Shown here in pieces: positions 42,847 to 52,769 of a stretch of DNA of 64,000 bases. The DNA comes from CAIQPV01 sp963719855 (GTDB taxonomy: Bacteria > Pseudomonadota > Gammaproteobacteria > Burkholderiales > Gallionellaceae), in contig CAVRDK010000001.1 of NCBI GenBank assembly GCA_963719855.1, positions 124,001 through 188,000 on the forward strand, given 5' to 3'. A program made the translations under genes and the position numbers. A model generated the notes under the pieces. The model saw only the letters and a list, made by a program, of their open reading frames with translations. It had not been told where the DNA came from and did no database searches. The first letter of the stretch is position 1. Each line of letters opens with the position of its first letter.

Positions 42847-45511
42847 ATGCCGGAGGCAACCGCATCTGCGCACACGATTTTGCCACCATTTTTTGCTATA
42901 GTTACGGGATACGAGACAATCTGGAGAGGCATCATCAATACCAAGCATTTTGTTATCAGCAAACCTTCGCCAGACATTGCAGAACTTCCCGCGCTGGGCA
43001 TGGATGCTGAGAGCATAGTCGAAGATTTCCACCATTATTTTAGTCACACACTGGGCCGAGACAAATTAAGCCAGGCAGCTTACTACGTTTATACCTCACT
43101 CTCACTTTCGCTGCGGGATCGTTTGGTAGAGCGTTGGAAGAAGACTAAATACGCTTATAACGAGCAGGACTGCAAGCGCACCTTTTACTTGTCGCTGGAG
43201 TTTTTGATGGGCAGGGCGCTGGGTAATGCCATGCTGAACCTGGAAGTGGAATCATCGACCTCCGATGCGCTGGGAAAGCTGGGTTTGGTGCTGGAGGAAA
43301 TTATTGATCAGGAACATGACGCCGGTTTGGGAAACGGCGGTTTGGGGCGGCTGGCCGCGTGTTTTCTGGATAGTTGCGCCACCTTGCAGTTGCCGGTCAA
43401 GGGGTATGGCCTGCGTTACGAATATGGGATGTTCCGCCAGAAAATCGAAAATGGCTACCAACTGGAGGAACCCGACCATTGGTTGACCAACGGCAATCCT
43501 TGGGAAATCGAACGTCCAGAATTCAGCGTGCGGGTAAAATTCGGCGGGCAAACCGAGCATTACACGGATCCAGACGGCTCCATGCATGCCTATTGGAAAT
43601 ATACCAATGACGTGATGGCGGTGCCTTACGATGTTCCCGTTCCCGGTTACCGCAATGGCACGGTCAATACGCTGCGTTTGTGGAAGGCCACGGCTACGGA
43701 AGAGTTTGATCTGAACGAATTCAACGCGGGTAGCTATGCCGATGCGGTTGCCGCCAAAAATGCCGCCGAGCATATCACCATGGTGCTGTATCCCAATGAT
43801 GCCAGCGAAAACGGAAAAGAGTTGCGCCTGCGCCAGCAGTATTTCCTGGCCTCGGCCAGCCTGCAGGATGTACTGCGCTCATGGGTGATCAAACACGGCA
43901 ATGATTTCAGCGGATTTGCCGACAAGAATTTCTTCCAGTTGAATGACACACATCCCACTTGCGCGGTGCCGGAGTTGATGCGCCTGCTGATGGACGAACA
44001 CGGTCTGGGCTGGGATGCAGCCTGGAGCATCACCACCCGGACGGTAGCCTATACCAACCACACTCTGCTGCCGGAAGCGCTGGAGCGTTGGTCGGTTAAC
44101 ATGTTCGGGCGTCTGTTGCCGAGGCTGTCGGAAATTATTCACGAGATCAACGCTCGCTTTCATGGCGGTGGTGGCTCTGCACTGGCCCGGCGATGTCGAG
44201 CGGCAGCGACGCATGTCGATAATCGAAGAGGGGCATGAGCGGCATATCCGCATGGCCTACATGGCCGTGGTGGCAAGCGTGTCGGTGAACGGCGTGGCTG
44301 AATTACATTCGCGCTTGTTGCAGCAGCATTTGTTCCATGATTTTTATGAGTTGTGGCCGGAAAAATTCAACAACAAAACCAACGGCGTGACTTCCCGCCG
44401 CTGGATGGTGTCGAGCAACCCTGCCTTGAGCGATTTGATTACGCGCACGCTTAGCAAGGGCTGGATATCCAATCTGGTCAAACACACCTCAAAAAAGGAC
44501 TGGATCACCGACATGTCCTTGCTGAAAGAACTGGCACCGCATGCCGACAATGCAGCATTCCGCGCAGAGTGGCGTTCAATCAAGCAAGTGAACAAGGCAC
44601 GTCTGGCGGAGATGGTGCAATTCGATTGCGGCGTTGCTTTCGATACGAATGCCTTGTTCGATGTGCAGGTGAAGCGCATTCATGAGTACAAGCGGCAATT
44701 GCTCAATGTGCTGCACGTCATTCACCTGTATGACCGCATCAAGCGTGGCGACACGGCAGAGTGGACGCCGCGTTGCGTGCTCATCGGAGGCAAGGCTGCG
44801 CCCGGCTATATGATGGCCAAGCGCATCATCAAGCTGGTTAACGCGGTGGCTCAGGTGGTTAACAATGACCCGGATACGGCGGGCTTGTTGAAATTGGCCT
44901 TCTTGCCGAACTATCGGGTATCGGCGATGGAAGTGATTTGTGCCGGAACCGATTTGTCGGAGCAGATATCCACCGCCGGCAAGGAAGCATCGGGAACGGG
45001 CAACATGAAGTTCATGATGAATGGCGCATTGACCATTGGCACGCTGGATGGCGCCAACATCGAGATTCGTGAGGAGGCGGGAGATGAAAATTTCTTCCTG
45101 TTCGGTCTCACTGCCGAGGAAGTGGATGCAACCCGAGGGTACTACGACCCTGGCGCAATTGTCGCTGCGGACGATGATCTGCGCCGTGTGATGCACCTGC
45201 TGGAAAGCGGCCACTTTAACTTGTTCGAGCCGGGTATTTTCGACCCGATTATTCATTCTATCTATAGCCCGGGCGACCCGTGGCTGACGGCAGCGGATTT
45301 CCGCAGCTATGTTGATGCGCAGCAGGAAGTGGCAAGAGCCTACCGTGATACTGAGCGCTGGACACGCATGAGCATTATCAACACGTCGACCAGCGGCAAG
45401 TTTTCCAGCGACCGCACCATACTGGATTACAACCGCGACATCTGGCATCTGCCGCAAGTTGCGGCGAAACCGGTTAAAGGAAAAGTGGCGAAACAGGTTA
45501 AGGGGAAGTAG
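42847..45511 (+). pseudogene. glgP: Glycogen phosphorylase, broken by one extra base
   Basis: Frame one (42847-44238) covers the N-terminal half, including LRDRLVERWKKTK, NGGLGRLAACFLDS and NDTHPTCAVPELMRL. Frame two (to 45511) covers the C-terminal half with VKRIHEYKRQLLNVLHV, IGGKAAPGYMMAK and EASGTGNMKFMMNG, the Lys being the pyridoxal phosphate site. They meet at 44162: removing one base turns 'ARFHGGG' into 'ARFLAVVALHWPGDVERQRR'. The restored protein is ~888 aa if the ATG at 42847 is used; ATG 43000 gives ~836 aa, nearer the family length. It releases glucose 1-phosphate from glycogen. glgA follows. Confidence 0.88.
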
Positions 45512-45578
45512 CTCGTAGCCAGTAGCTTGTAGCCAAACCAAAACCGCGCATAGCGCGACTTCCCAGCTACTAGCTCAT
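45506..45578. repeat. Imperfect palindrome between glgP and glgA
   Basis: Motifs of the kind GTAGC(T/C)(C/A)GTAGCC and CAGCTACTAGCTC face each other around CCGCGCATAGCGCG. It may be a dispersed palindrome or a weak attenuator. There is no T-run. Confidence 0.4.
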
Positions 45579-45603
45579 TTATGAATATGAATCGGAATTA
45601 ATC

Positions 45604-47052
45604 ATGCGAGTGCTATTTGTCACCTCCGAAATCGCCCCGTTAATCAAGACCGGCGGACTCGCCGACGTGAGTGCGGCGTTGCCTGCGGCGTTGCATGACA
45701 TGGGCGTGGATGTGCGCGTATTGCTGCCGGGCTATCCGCAAGTTTTGAAGGCAGTGCCGCATCTTCAACATGCCGCCAGGTTTGCGGGTTTGCCGGATTT
45801 TCCCGAGGTAAGTTTGTTGTCCTGCACTTTGCCGGATGGTGTACCGCTCTGGGTGATTGACTGTCCCGAAATGTATAGTCGCGGCGGGGGCGCCTATCAG
45901 GACGAACACGGCATAGATTGGATGGACAACGCGCAACGTTTCGGCCTGCTGTCAAGAGTCGCCGCCGTGTTGGGTAGCGCAAATACCCCGCTGGAGTGGA
46001 AGCCCGATGTGGTGCATTGCAACGACTGGCAAGCCGGGCTGACCCCGGCCTATCTGCATTTTTCACCCGCGCCTGCGCCCAGTGTGATGACCGTACACAA
46101 CCTTGCGTTTCAGGGAGTGTTCCCGGCGCAGATGGTTGCGGAACTGGGGTTGCCGGGAGAGTGCTTCCAGCCTGAGGGCGCAGAGTATTACGGCGACCTG
46201 TCGTTCCTGAAAGCGGGTTTGTATTACGCCGACCACATCACCACGGTGAGTCCGTCATATGCCGAAGAAATTCAGACAGCAGCGTTGGGGTTCGGCCTGC
46301 AAGGCTTGCTTACCCATCGGCGTGCCTCTCTGACCGGGATATTGAACGGCATTGATACCCATGAATGGAATCCTGCTGCCGACCCTAATATCGTACGGCA
46401 CTTTGATGCAAAAGATATACGGGGCAAGGCTGCCAACAAGCGCGAGTTGCAAAAACGCATGGGATTACACATTGACCCTAAAATACCCTTGTTTGGATTG
46501 GTAAGCCGCTTCACGCATCAGAAGGGGCTGGACATGTTGCTCGAAATTGCGCCGCAATTGGTAGCCTTGCCTGCGCAACTGGTGCTGCTGGGTACTGGCG
46601 ATGCAGGAATGCAACATACGGCGCTGGAGCTCTCACATCATCATTCCGGGCAGATCAGCACATACGTGGGTTTCGACGAAGGCTTGTCGCACCTGATCGA
46701 GGCCGGTGCAGACATTTTCTTGATGCCATCGCGCTTCGAACCGTGCGGCCTCAATCAAATGTACAGCCAGCGTTATGGCACGCCGCCTGTGGTGCATGCG
46801 ACCGGTGGCTTGGTCGACACTGTGGTGGATTGCAATGAGGCGACGCTGGCGCAAGGCACAGCCAGCGGTTTCGTATTCAACGACAGCGGAGATGGGAAAT
46901 CCCTGTTGGCTGCCGCGCAACGCGCCGTGGCAGCCTACCATGACAAGAAAATCTGGCGGGCATTGCAACGCAATGGCATGAGCAAGGACTTTGGCTGGGA
47001 CAAAAGCGCTGCGGCTTATCGCAATATTTATGAGCGGCTGATACGAAAATAA
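45604..47052 (+). CDS. glgA: Glycogen synthase (ADP-glucose type)
   Basis: The 482-aa GT5 enzyme starts RVLFVTSEIAPLIKTGGLAD, containing the KTGGL motif for ADP-glucose. The second domain has SRFTHQKGLDMLLEIAPQL and the late MPSRFEPCGLNQMYSQRYGT acceptor/phosphate region. It elongates alpha-1,4-glucan. It lies 92 bases after glgP, suggesting a glycogen storage/mobilisation unit; branching enzyme and glgC are not in the window. Confidence 0.95.
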   Translation: MRVLFVTSEIAPLIKTGGLADVSAALPAALHDMGVDVRVLLPGYPQVLKAVPHLQHAARFAGLPDFPEVSLLSCTLPDGVPLWVIDCPEMYSRGGGAYQDEHGIDWMDNAQRFGLLSRVAAVLGSANTPLEWKPDVVHCNDWQAGLTPAYLHFSPAPAPSVMTVHNLAFQGVFPAQMVAELGLPGECFQPEGAEYYGDLSFLKAGLYYADHITTVSPSYAEEIQTAALGFGLQGLLTHRRASLTGILNGIDTHEWNPAADPNIVRHFDAKDIRGKAANKRELQKRMGLHIDPKIPLFGLVSRFTHQKGLDMLLEIAPQLVALPAQLVLLGTGDAGMQHTALELSHHHSGQISTYVGFDEGLSHLIEAGADIFLMPSRFEPCGLNQMYSQRYGTPPVVHATGGLVDTVVDCNEATLAQGTASGFVFNDSGDGKSLLAAAQRAVAAYHDKKIWRALQRNGMSKDFGWDKSAAAYRNIYERLIRK

Positions 47053-47064
47053 TCAAGGGAATAC

Positions 47065-49041
47065 ATGCACACTTTATGGAATGATGATGAGGCAACAGCC
47101 TGCAACAGCGAACTCGAATTGCGCGTTTATACCTCGCGCCTGCTCGGCAAGGATAAAACTTTAGTGCTGCACGGCGGCGGTAACACCTCGGTGAAGATTA
47201 CCGAAAAAGATGTCTTTGGCGAAGAAGAGCCGATACTCTACGTCAAGGGCAGCGGCTGGGATTTAGAGACTATCGCCGCCGCTGGATTCGCACCGGTTCG
47301 GCTGGAGCACTTGAGAAAACTGGCGCAATTGCCCGCGCTACCCGATCCGGAAATGGTCAATCAACTGGTCACCCACCAGACCCGCGCGTCGGCACCTGTT
47401 CCCTCGGTGGAAGCCATCTTGCACGCCATCCTGCCTTACCCCTATGTGGATCACACCCACGCCAACGCCATCATTGCTATCACTAACACGGCGGATGGCG
47501 AGTCAAGGATACGCGAGATTTACGGCGACACGATGGTGGTTATTCCCTACGTCATGCCGGGCTTCGATCTTGCCAAATTGTGTGCTGAGCGCTTCGCCGC
47601 CGAGGCGGGAGCGAATACCATAGGCATGGTGCTGCTGAACCACGGCATCTTTTCGTTCGGCCAGAATGCAAAGGAATCCTATGAAAGGATGATTGCACTG
47701 GTGGGACGCGCCGAGGATTATCTCAGGCAACACAACGCATGGGATGCTGCACCCGCTGCTGTTACAACCTCACATAGCATGGAGTTGGCTCGCGAACAGG
47801 CGAAGCTGCGTTCTGATATTTCCAAAGCAGCGGGATTCCCTGTCATTGTCTCGCGTCATGCTAACGACAAGAGCCTATCCTTCGCCCGCCGCGCAGATAT
47901 TTCCACGATTGCGCTGCAAGGCCCGGCCACACCCGACCACGTAATACGCACCAAGCGTCTGCCCATGCTGGGACGCGATGTGGCGGGATATGTCGAGAGC
48001 TACACAAATTATTTTCAGACTTACGAGCCGCAGGCGAAAGAGCGCAAGGCTATGCTGGACGCTGCTCCGCGCGTGGTGCTGGATAGAGAACTGGGCTTGT
48101 GTGCGGTGGGCAAAAACGCGCAGGAAGCGGGCATCGTCGCCGACATTTACGACCACACCATGGACATCATCCAGCGCGCCACCGCCTTGGGTGGCTACCG
48201 CGCGTTGCCTGCCAAGGATATTTTCGATGTCGAGTATTGGGACTTAGAGCAGGCGAAACTGCGCAAGGGCAGCAAGGCCTTGCCGTTCAGCGGCGAAGTG
48301 GCGCTGGTTACCGGTGCTGCCTCCGGCATCGGCAAGGCCTGCGTTGAATCTCTGCTGGCGCGCGGCGCGGCGGTGGTGGCGCTCGATCTGGATGCAAAAG
48401 TCGTCGCGCTGAAAAGCGGCGCGAACTTCCTTGGCCTGCAATGCGACCTCACTTCGGAAACGCAATTCAAACAGGCGCTGGAGCAAGGCGTCGAAAAATT
48501 CGGCGGTCTGGATATGCTGGTGCTGAACGCCGGAATTTTTCCCGGCGGCTGCCGCATTGACTCGCTCAAGACCGAGGAATGGCAGAAGGTGATGCGCATC
48601 AACCTCGACGCCAATCTGGTGCTGATGCGCGAATGCCACCCCTTCCTAAAACTCGCGCCGCGTGGCGGACGGGTGGTAGTGATCGGCTCGAAAAACGTCC
48701 CCGCGCCCGGCCCCGGCGCTGCCGCTTATTCCGCCTCCAAGGCTGCGCTCAACCAGTTGGCGCGCGTCGCGGCGCTGGAGTGGGGTAGCGACAACATCCG
48801 CATCAACTCGCTGCACCCGAATGCCGTGTTTGACACCGGCCTGTGGACGGAAGAAGTGCTGGCCGCACGCGCCAAGCACTACGGTCTGACCGTGGACGAG
48901 TACAAGACCAACAACGTGCTAAAGACCGAAGTGACCAGCAAAGATGTGGCGGAGTTGACTGCTGAGTTGTGCGGGACATTATTCGCCAAGACCACGGGCG
49001 CGCAGATTCCGGTTGATGGAGGGAATGACCGGGTGATTTGA
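47065..49041 (+). CDS. Bifunctional class II aldolase / short-chain dehydrogenase
   Basis: The 658-aa protein has an N-terminal class II aldolase/adducin domain (about 20-385). Its zinc site is at YVDHTHANAIIAI and a late LLNHGIFSFG, with GGGNTSVK near the start. A C-terminal SDR domain (about 410-655) has ALVTGAASGIGKAC (NAD binding) and a YSASKAALNQLARVAAL active-site helix. It resembles rhamnulose-1-phosphate aldolase/lactaldehyde dehydrogenase fusions, but the sugar substrate cannot be read from sequence. It starts 13 bases after glgA. Confidence 0.85.
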   Translation: MHTLWNDDEATACNSELELRVYTSRLLGKDKTLVLHGGGNTSVKITEKDVFGEEEPILYVKGSGWDLETIAAAGFAPVRLEHLRKLAQLPALPDPEMVNQLVTHQTRASAPVPSVEAILHAILPYPYVDHTHANAIIAITNTADGESRIREIYGDTMVVIPYVMPGFDLAKLCAERFAAEAGANTIGMVLLNHGIFSFGQNAKESYERMIALVGRAEDYLRQHNAWDAAPAAVTTSHSMELAREQAKLRSDISKAAGFPVIVSRHANDKSLSFARRADISTIALQGPATPDHVIRTKRLPMLGRDVAGYVESYTNYFQTYEPQAKERKAMLDAAPRVVLDRELGLCAVGKNAQEAGIVADIYDHTMDIIQRATALGGYRALPAKDIFDVEYWDLEQAKLRKGSKALPFSGEVALVTGAASGIGKACVESLLARGAAVVALDLDAKVVALKSGANFLGLQCDLTSETQFKQALEQGVEKFGGLDMLVLNAGIFPGGCRIDSLKTEEWQKVMRINLDANLVLMRECHPFLKLAPRGGRVVVIGSKNVPAPGPGAAAYSASKAALNQLARVAALEWGSDNIRINSLHPNAVFDTGLWTEEVLAARAKHYGLTVDEYKTNNVLKTEVTSKDVAELTAELCGTLFAKTTGAQIPVDGGNDRVI

Positions 49042-49078
49042 TCAAAGATTGTTTATTAGTAGGATTGTGCGATTCATT

Positions 49079-49172
49079 CCCTCCCCCCTTGCAGGTGTAG
49101 GGGGAGGGTAGAAAAGATCGATGTTCCACTATTCACCCCCATCCCAACCTTCCCCCTGTGAGGGGGAAGGAG
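49079..49172. repeat. Palindromic C/G-run repeat upstream of mtnP
   Basis: CCCTCCCCCCTTGCAGGTGT...GGGGGAGGG is followed by CACCCCCATCCCAACCTTCC and a second CCCCCTGTGAGGGGG stem. The block is the same kind of element as the one inside mtnA at 51803-51905. Confidence 0.65.
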
Positions 49173-49199
49173 CAAAATCCTCATGAGGGAGAAAAGAAA

Positions 49200-50081
<882 letters not shown>

Positions 50082-50101
50082 CAAATCAGGAGAGAGTTTA
50101 A

Positions 50102-50629
50102 ATGCCTATCAAATCCAAAATCCGCACCGTTCCGCACTACCCAAAGCAGGGTATCCAATTCCGCGACATCACTACCTTGCTCAAGGACCCGGTGGGTTTT
50201 CGCGCCACCATAGACGAACTGGCGCAGCGCTATGCTGGCATGAAAATAGACAAGATCGCGGGCATAGAAGCGCGCGGCTTCATCCTCGGCGCGCCGCTGG
50301 CCTATGTCATGAACAAGGGCTTCATCCCGATCCGCAAGAAAGGCAAGCTGCCCGCCGAAACCATAGGTCATGACTACGAACTCGAATACGGCACCGACCG
50401 CATCGAGATTCATACCGACGCGATCCAGAAGGGCGAAAAAGTACTGCTGGTGGATGATCTGATTGCCACCGGAGGCACGGCGGAAGCGGCCTGCAAGCTG
50501 ATCCAGAAGATGGGCGGCGAAATTGTCGAGTGCTGCTTCATCATAGATTTGCCGGACATCGGCGGGCGTGCGCGGCTGGAGAAGCACGGGCACAAGGTGT
50601 TTGCCCTATGCGAGTTCGAAGGCGATTAA
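50102..50629 (+). CDS. apt: Adenine phosphoribosyltransferase
   Basis: The 175-aa protein has the PRPP-binding signature VLLVDDLIATGGTAEAACKL, the N-terminal 'HYPKQGIQFRDITTLL' and AGIEARGFILGAPLAY. It converts adenine, the product of MtnP, to AMP. It starts 20 bases after mtnP and is preceded by AGGAGAG. Confidence 0.95.
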   Translation: MPIKSKIRTVPHYPKQGIQFRDITTLLKDPVGFRATIDELAQRYAGMKIDKIAGIEARGFILGAPLAYVMNKGFIPIRKKGKLPAETIGHDYELEYGTDRIEIHTDAIQKGEKVLLVDDLIATGGTAEAACKLIQKMGGEIVECCFIIDLPDIGGRARLEKHGHKVFALCEFEGD

Positions 50630-50633
50630 TCGA

Positions 50634-50776
50634 AACCTGTAAAAATCTACTGCGCGATTCGATAGCGGCGTTGCGCGGTACTCGAAATCCTCATGTACTT
50701 TAAGTACATTCCGGTTTCTGCGCTCCGTGCGCCTTGCTCTCGAACCGCTCGCTACGATTTTTATCAGGTTTCACAA
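50634..50776. repeat. Large imperfect palindrome after apt
   Basis: AAACCTGTAAAAATC and GATTTTTATCAGGTTT form near-perfect terminal inverted repeats of a ~143-bp element. Its centre, TGTACTTTAAGTACA, is itself palindromic. Inner arms (GATTCGATAGCGG / CCGCTCGCTACG) also pair. It could fold into one long hairpin. It contains no gene and lies exactly where the mtnP-apt-mtnA run is interrupted. Confidence 0.7.
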
Positions 50777-50860
50777 GAAAAAAGAATATGCGCGAAATGC
50801 CGGGTTACGCTACGCTAACCTGATCTACGAAGCTGGTTAAGGTCGATACTGGGTGGCAGT

Positions 50861-51553
50861 ATGATTAACAAAAAATTCAATACAAAGGCAGAAGAACATC
50901 TCCATACGAGAGAGCATTTTCGAGGCTTAGTAACGCAAAATTTCTTAACTCACCATAAAGACGTGAATGTTCTTGTGGCTTCCATGCATGAGATTGTAGC
51001 CAGTATGGTGACGTTTCTATCGGATCAAGATATTGGTAAGGTTAAAAATGGGGAATACATAGTTAAATTAGTTGCTTCTTTTTGCAGATCTTATTTTATT
51101 GCGGCTGACCTTACTCTTTGTGGAGAGCTAACCGATGCTGCCGTAATAGTTCGCAAACAGATGGAACTGCTAGCTCGGTTAAATGAACTGACTGCGGACT
51201 TAGATATGAACTCGCTAATTAACAAAACACCTCAGCTTAAATATCTCAAAGGTGCGCTAAAAAAACAGTATGGTGCATATTCAAAAGTAGCTCATTCTTC
51301 GAGTCTTGAAGGTATGATTCTCCTAGGTGAAAAAATAACTGAGGAAGGAGTTTTTACACCACTTCACCCTGTTTTTCATGAAAATGCCTATGTTAGCTTG
51401 CACCACCTATTTCTAACGGAAATTGGGTTCTTCATGTGGGCTATGGAATTTTATCGAAAACATTTCCCTAATTACGATAGTGCCTACGATTTGCGTTATT
51501 TCTCTCTAGCCATAGATCGACACCAAAAAATATTTCCTTTAAATCGAGCTTAG
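50861..51553 (+). CDS. Unrecognised AT-rich orphan protein, 230 aa
   Basis: Not recognised. The protein is mainly alpha-helical in appearance and has no signal peptide or membrane helix. It contains SFCRSYFIAADLTLCGELTD, VRKQMELLARLNELTADLDM and HHLFLTEIGFFMWAMEFYRK, with several His and Tyr. Its base composition is clearly more AT-rich than both neighbours. It begins right after a large palindrome and splits the methylthioadenosine salvage genes, which suggests acquisition by transfer. The ribosome site is weak. Confidence 0.7.
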   Translation: MINKKFNTKAEEHLHTREHFRGLVTQNFLTHHKDVNVLVASMHEIVASMVTFLSDQDIGKVKNGEYIVKLVASFCRSYFIAADLTLCGELTDAAVIVRKQMELLARLNELTADLDMNSLINKTPQLKYLKGALKKQYGAYSKVAHSSSLEGMILLGEKITEEGVFTPLHPVFHENAYVSLHHLFLTEIGFFMWAMEFYRKHFPNYDSAYDLRYFSLAIDRHQKIFPLNRA

Positions 51554-51598
51554 ATATGTATCGCTACATCCCACTTAACCTACATTTGAGAAGATGAT

Positions 51599-52738
51599 AT
51601 GAAAATCGAAACCCTGCGCTGGGCAAACAACAAGCTGGAGATGATAGACCAGCGCATTTTGCCCGCTGCGTTTGAATACATCGCCTACGATTCGGCTGCT
51701 TCGGTGGCGGAGGGCATACGCAGCATGGTGGTGCGCGGCGCGCCTGCCATCGGTGTGGCGGCGGCTTATGGGGTGGCACTGGAAGCGTTGCGGTTGTCAA
51801 AGCTCCTTCCCCCTTGCAGGGGGAAGGTTGGGATGGGGGTAGATGAGCGAGAGGATGATAATGTTTCTACCCCCGCCCTAGCCCTCCCCCTGCAAGGGGG
51901 AGGGGATAGAGTTGTGAATTTTAATGCCGGCATGGAGGCCGGATTCACCGTGCTGGCGCAAAGCCGCCCGACGGCGGTGAATCTATTCTGGGCGCTGAAG
52001 CGGATGCGCGGAGTGTGGGAAAGCATGAGGGGACAGGGTAACGCTGCCGTGGCCGAACGTCTACTGGCTGAGGCACATGAAATCCTGGCTGAGGACATTC
52101 GCATCAACCGTGCGATGGGGGCGTTCGGCGCGGAATTGCTGGCAGACGGCGCACGCGTGTTGACCCATTGCAATGCCGGTGCGTTGGCGACGGCGGGTTG
52201 GGGGACGGCGCTCGGCGTATTCCGTTCGGCGGTGGAAGCAGGCAAGAAAATATCCGTAATTGCAGATGAAACTCGCCCATTTTTGCAAGGCGCGCGGCTG
52301 ACTGCGTGGGAAATGGTGCAGGAGAACATTCCGGTTACGCTGATCACTGACAACATGGCGGGCTACATGATGGCGCACGGCGAGGTAGATGCCGTGGTGG
52401 TAGGAACCGACCGCGTGGCAAGCAACGGCGACGTGGCGAACAAGATCGGCACCTACATGGTGGCAGTGCTGGCGCATCGCCACAACATCCCGTTCTATGT
52501 CGCCTGCCCGTTGTCCACCATAGATATGACCATCGCCGGCGGCGCGGATATTCCTATCGAGGAGCGCGCAGTCGATGAGGTCAAGGGCTTTCGCGACTAT
52601 CAATGGGCGGCGGAGGGCGTTTCTATACGCAATCCCGCCTTCGACGTGACGCCCGCCGAACTGGTGACTGCGCTTATTACCGAGAAAGGCGTGGTGCGGC
52701 AACCGGATCGGGAAAAGCTACGAGCGTTGTTCGTGTAA
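51599..52738 (+). CDS. mtnA: Methylthioribose-1-phosphate isomerase with an in-frame repeat insertion
   Basis: The 379-aa protein has the family motifs MVVRGAPAIGVAAAYGVALE, RPTAVNLFWALKRM, THCNAGALATAGWGTALGV (catalytic Cys) and VVVGTDRVASNGDVANKIGT (catalytic Asp). It isomerises methylthioribose 1-phosphate to the ribulose form. Between VALEALRLSKL and VVNFNAGMEAG, about 35 residues encoded by a palindromic genomic repeat are inserted without breaking the frame. The normal length is near 345-350 aa. The insertion lies in what should be a surface loop before a helix, so the enzyme may still work. Confidence 0.92.
   Translation: MKIETLRWANNKLEMIDQRILPAAFEYIAYDSAASVAEGIRSMVVRGAPAIGVAAAYGVALEALRLSKLLPPCRGKVGMGVDEREDDNVSTPALALPLQGGGDRVVNFNAGMEAGFTVLAQSRPTAVNLFWALKRMRGVWESMRGQGNAAVAERLLAEAHEILAEDIRINRAMGAFGAELLADGARVLTHCNAGALATAGWGTALGVFRSAVEAGKKISVIADETRPFLQGARLTAWEMVQENIPVTLITDNMAGYMMAHGEVDAVVVGTDRVASNGDVANKIGTYMVAVLAHRHNIPFYVACPLSTIDMTIAGGADIPIEERAVDEVKGFRDYQWAAEGVSIRNPAFDVTPAELVTALITEKGVVRQPDREKLRALFV
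51803..51905. repeat. Palindromic repeat element inside mtnA
   Basis: CTTCCCCCTTGCAGGGGGAAG, then a spacer, then CTCCCCCTGCAAGGGGGAG: two strong stems about 100 bp apart at their outer edges. The unit resembles the element upstream of mtnP (49079-49172). It has no stop codon in the mtnA frame. Confidence 0.8.
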
Positions 52739-52769
52739 TCCTGCGCCCGGAGTGATATTCCTGAACAAC

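Noticed and set aside
42774..43016. 80-codon minus-strand frame ending YQYQAPV
   Set aside because: It overlaps the 5' end of glgP and matches nothing I know; kept only as a remote possibility.
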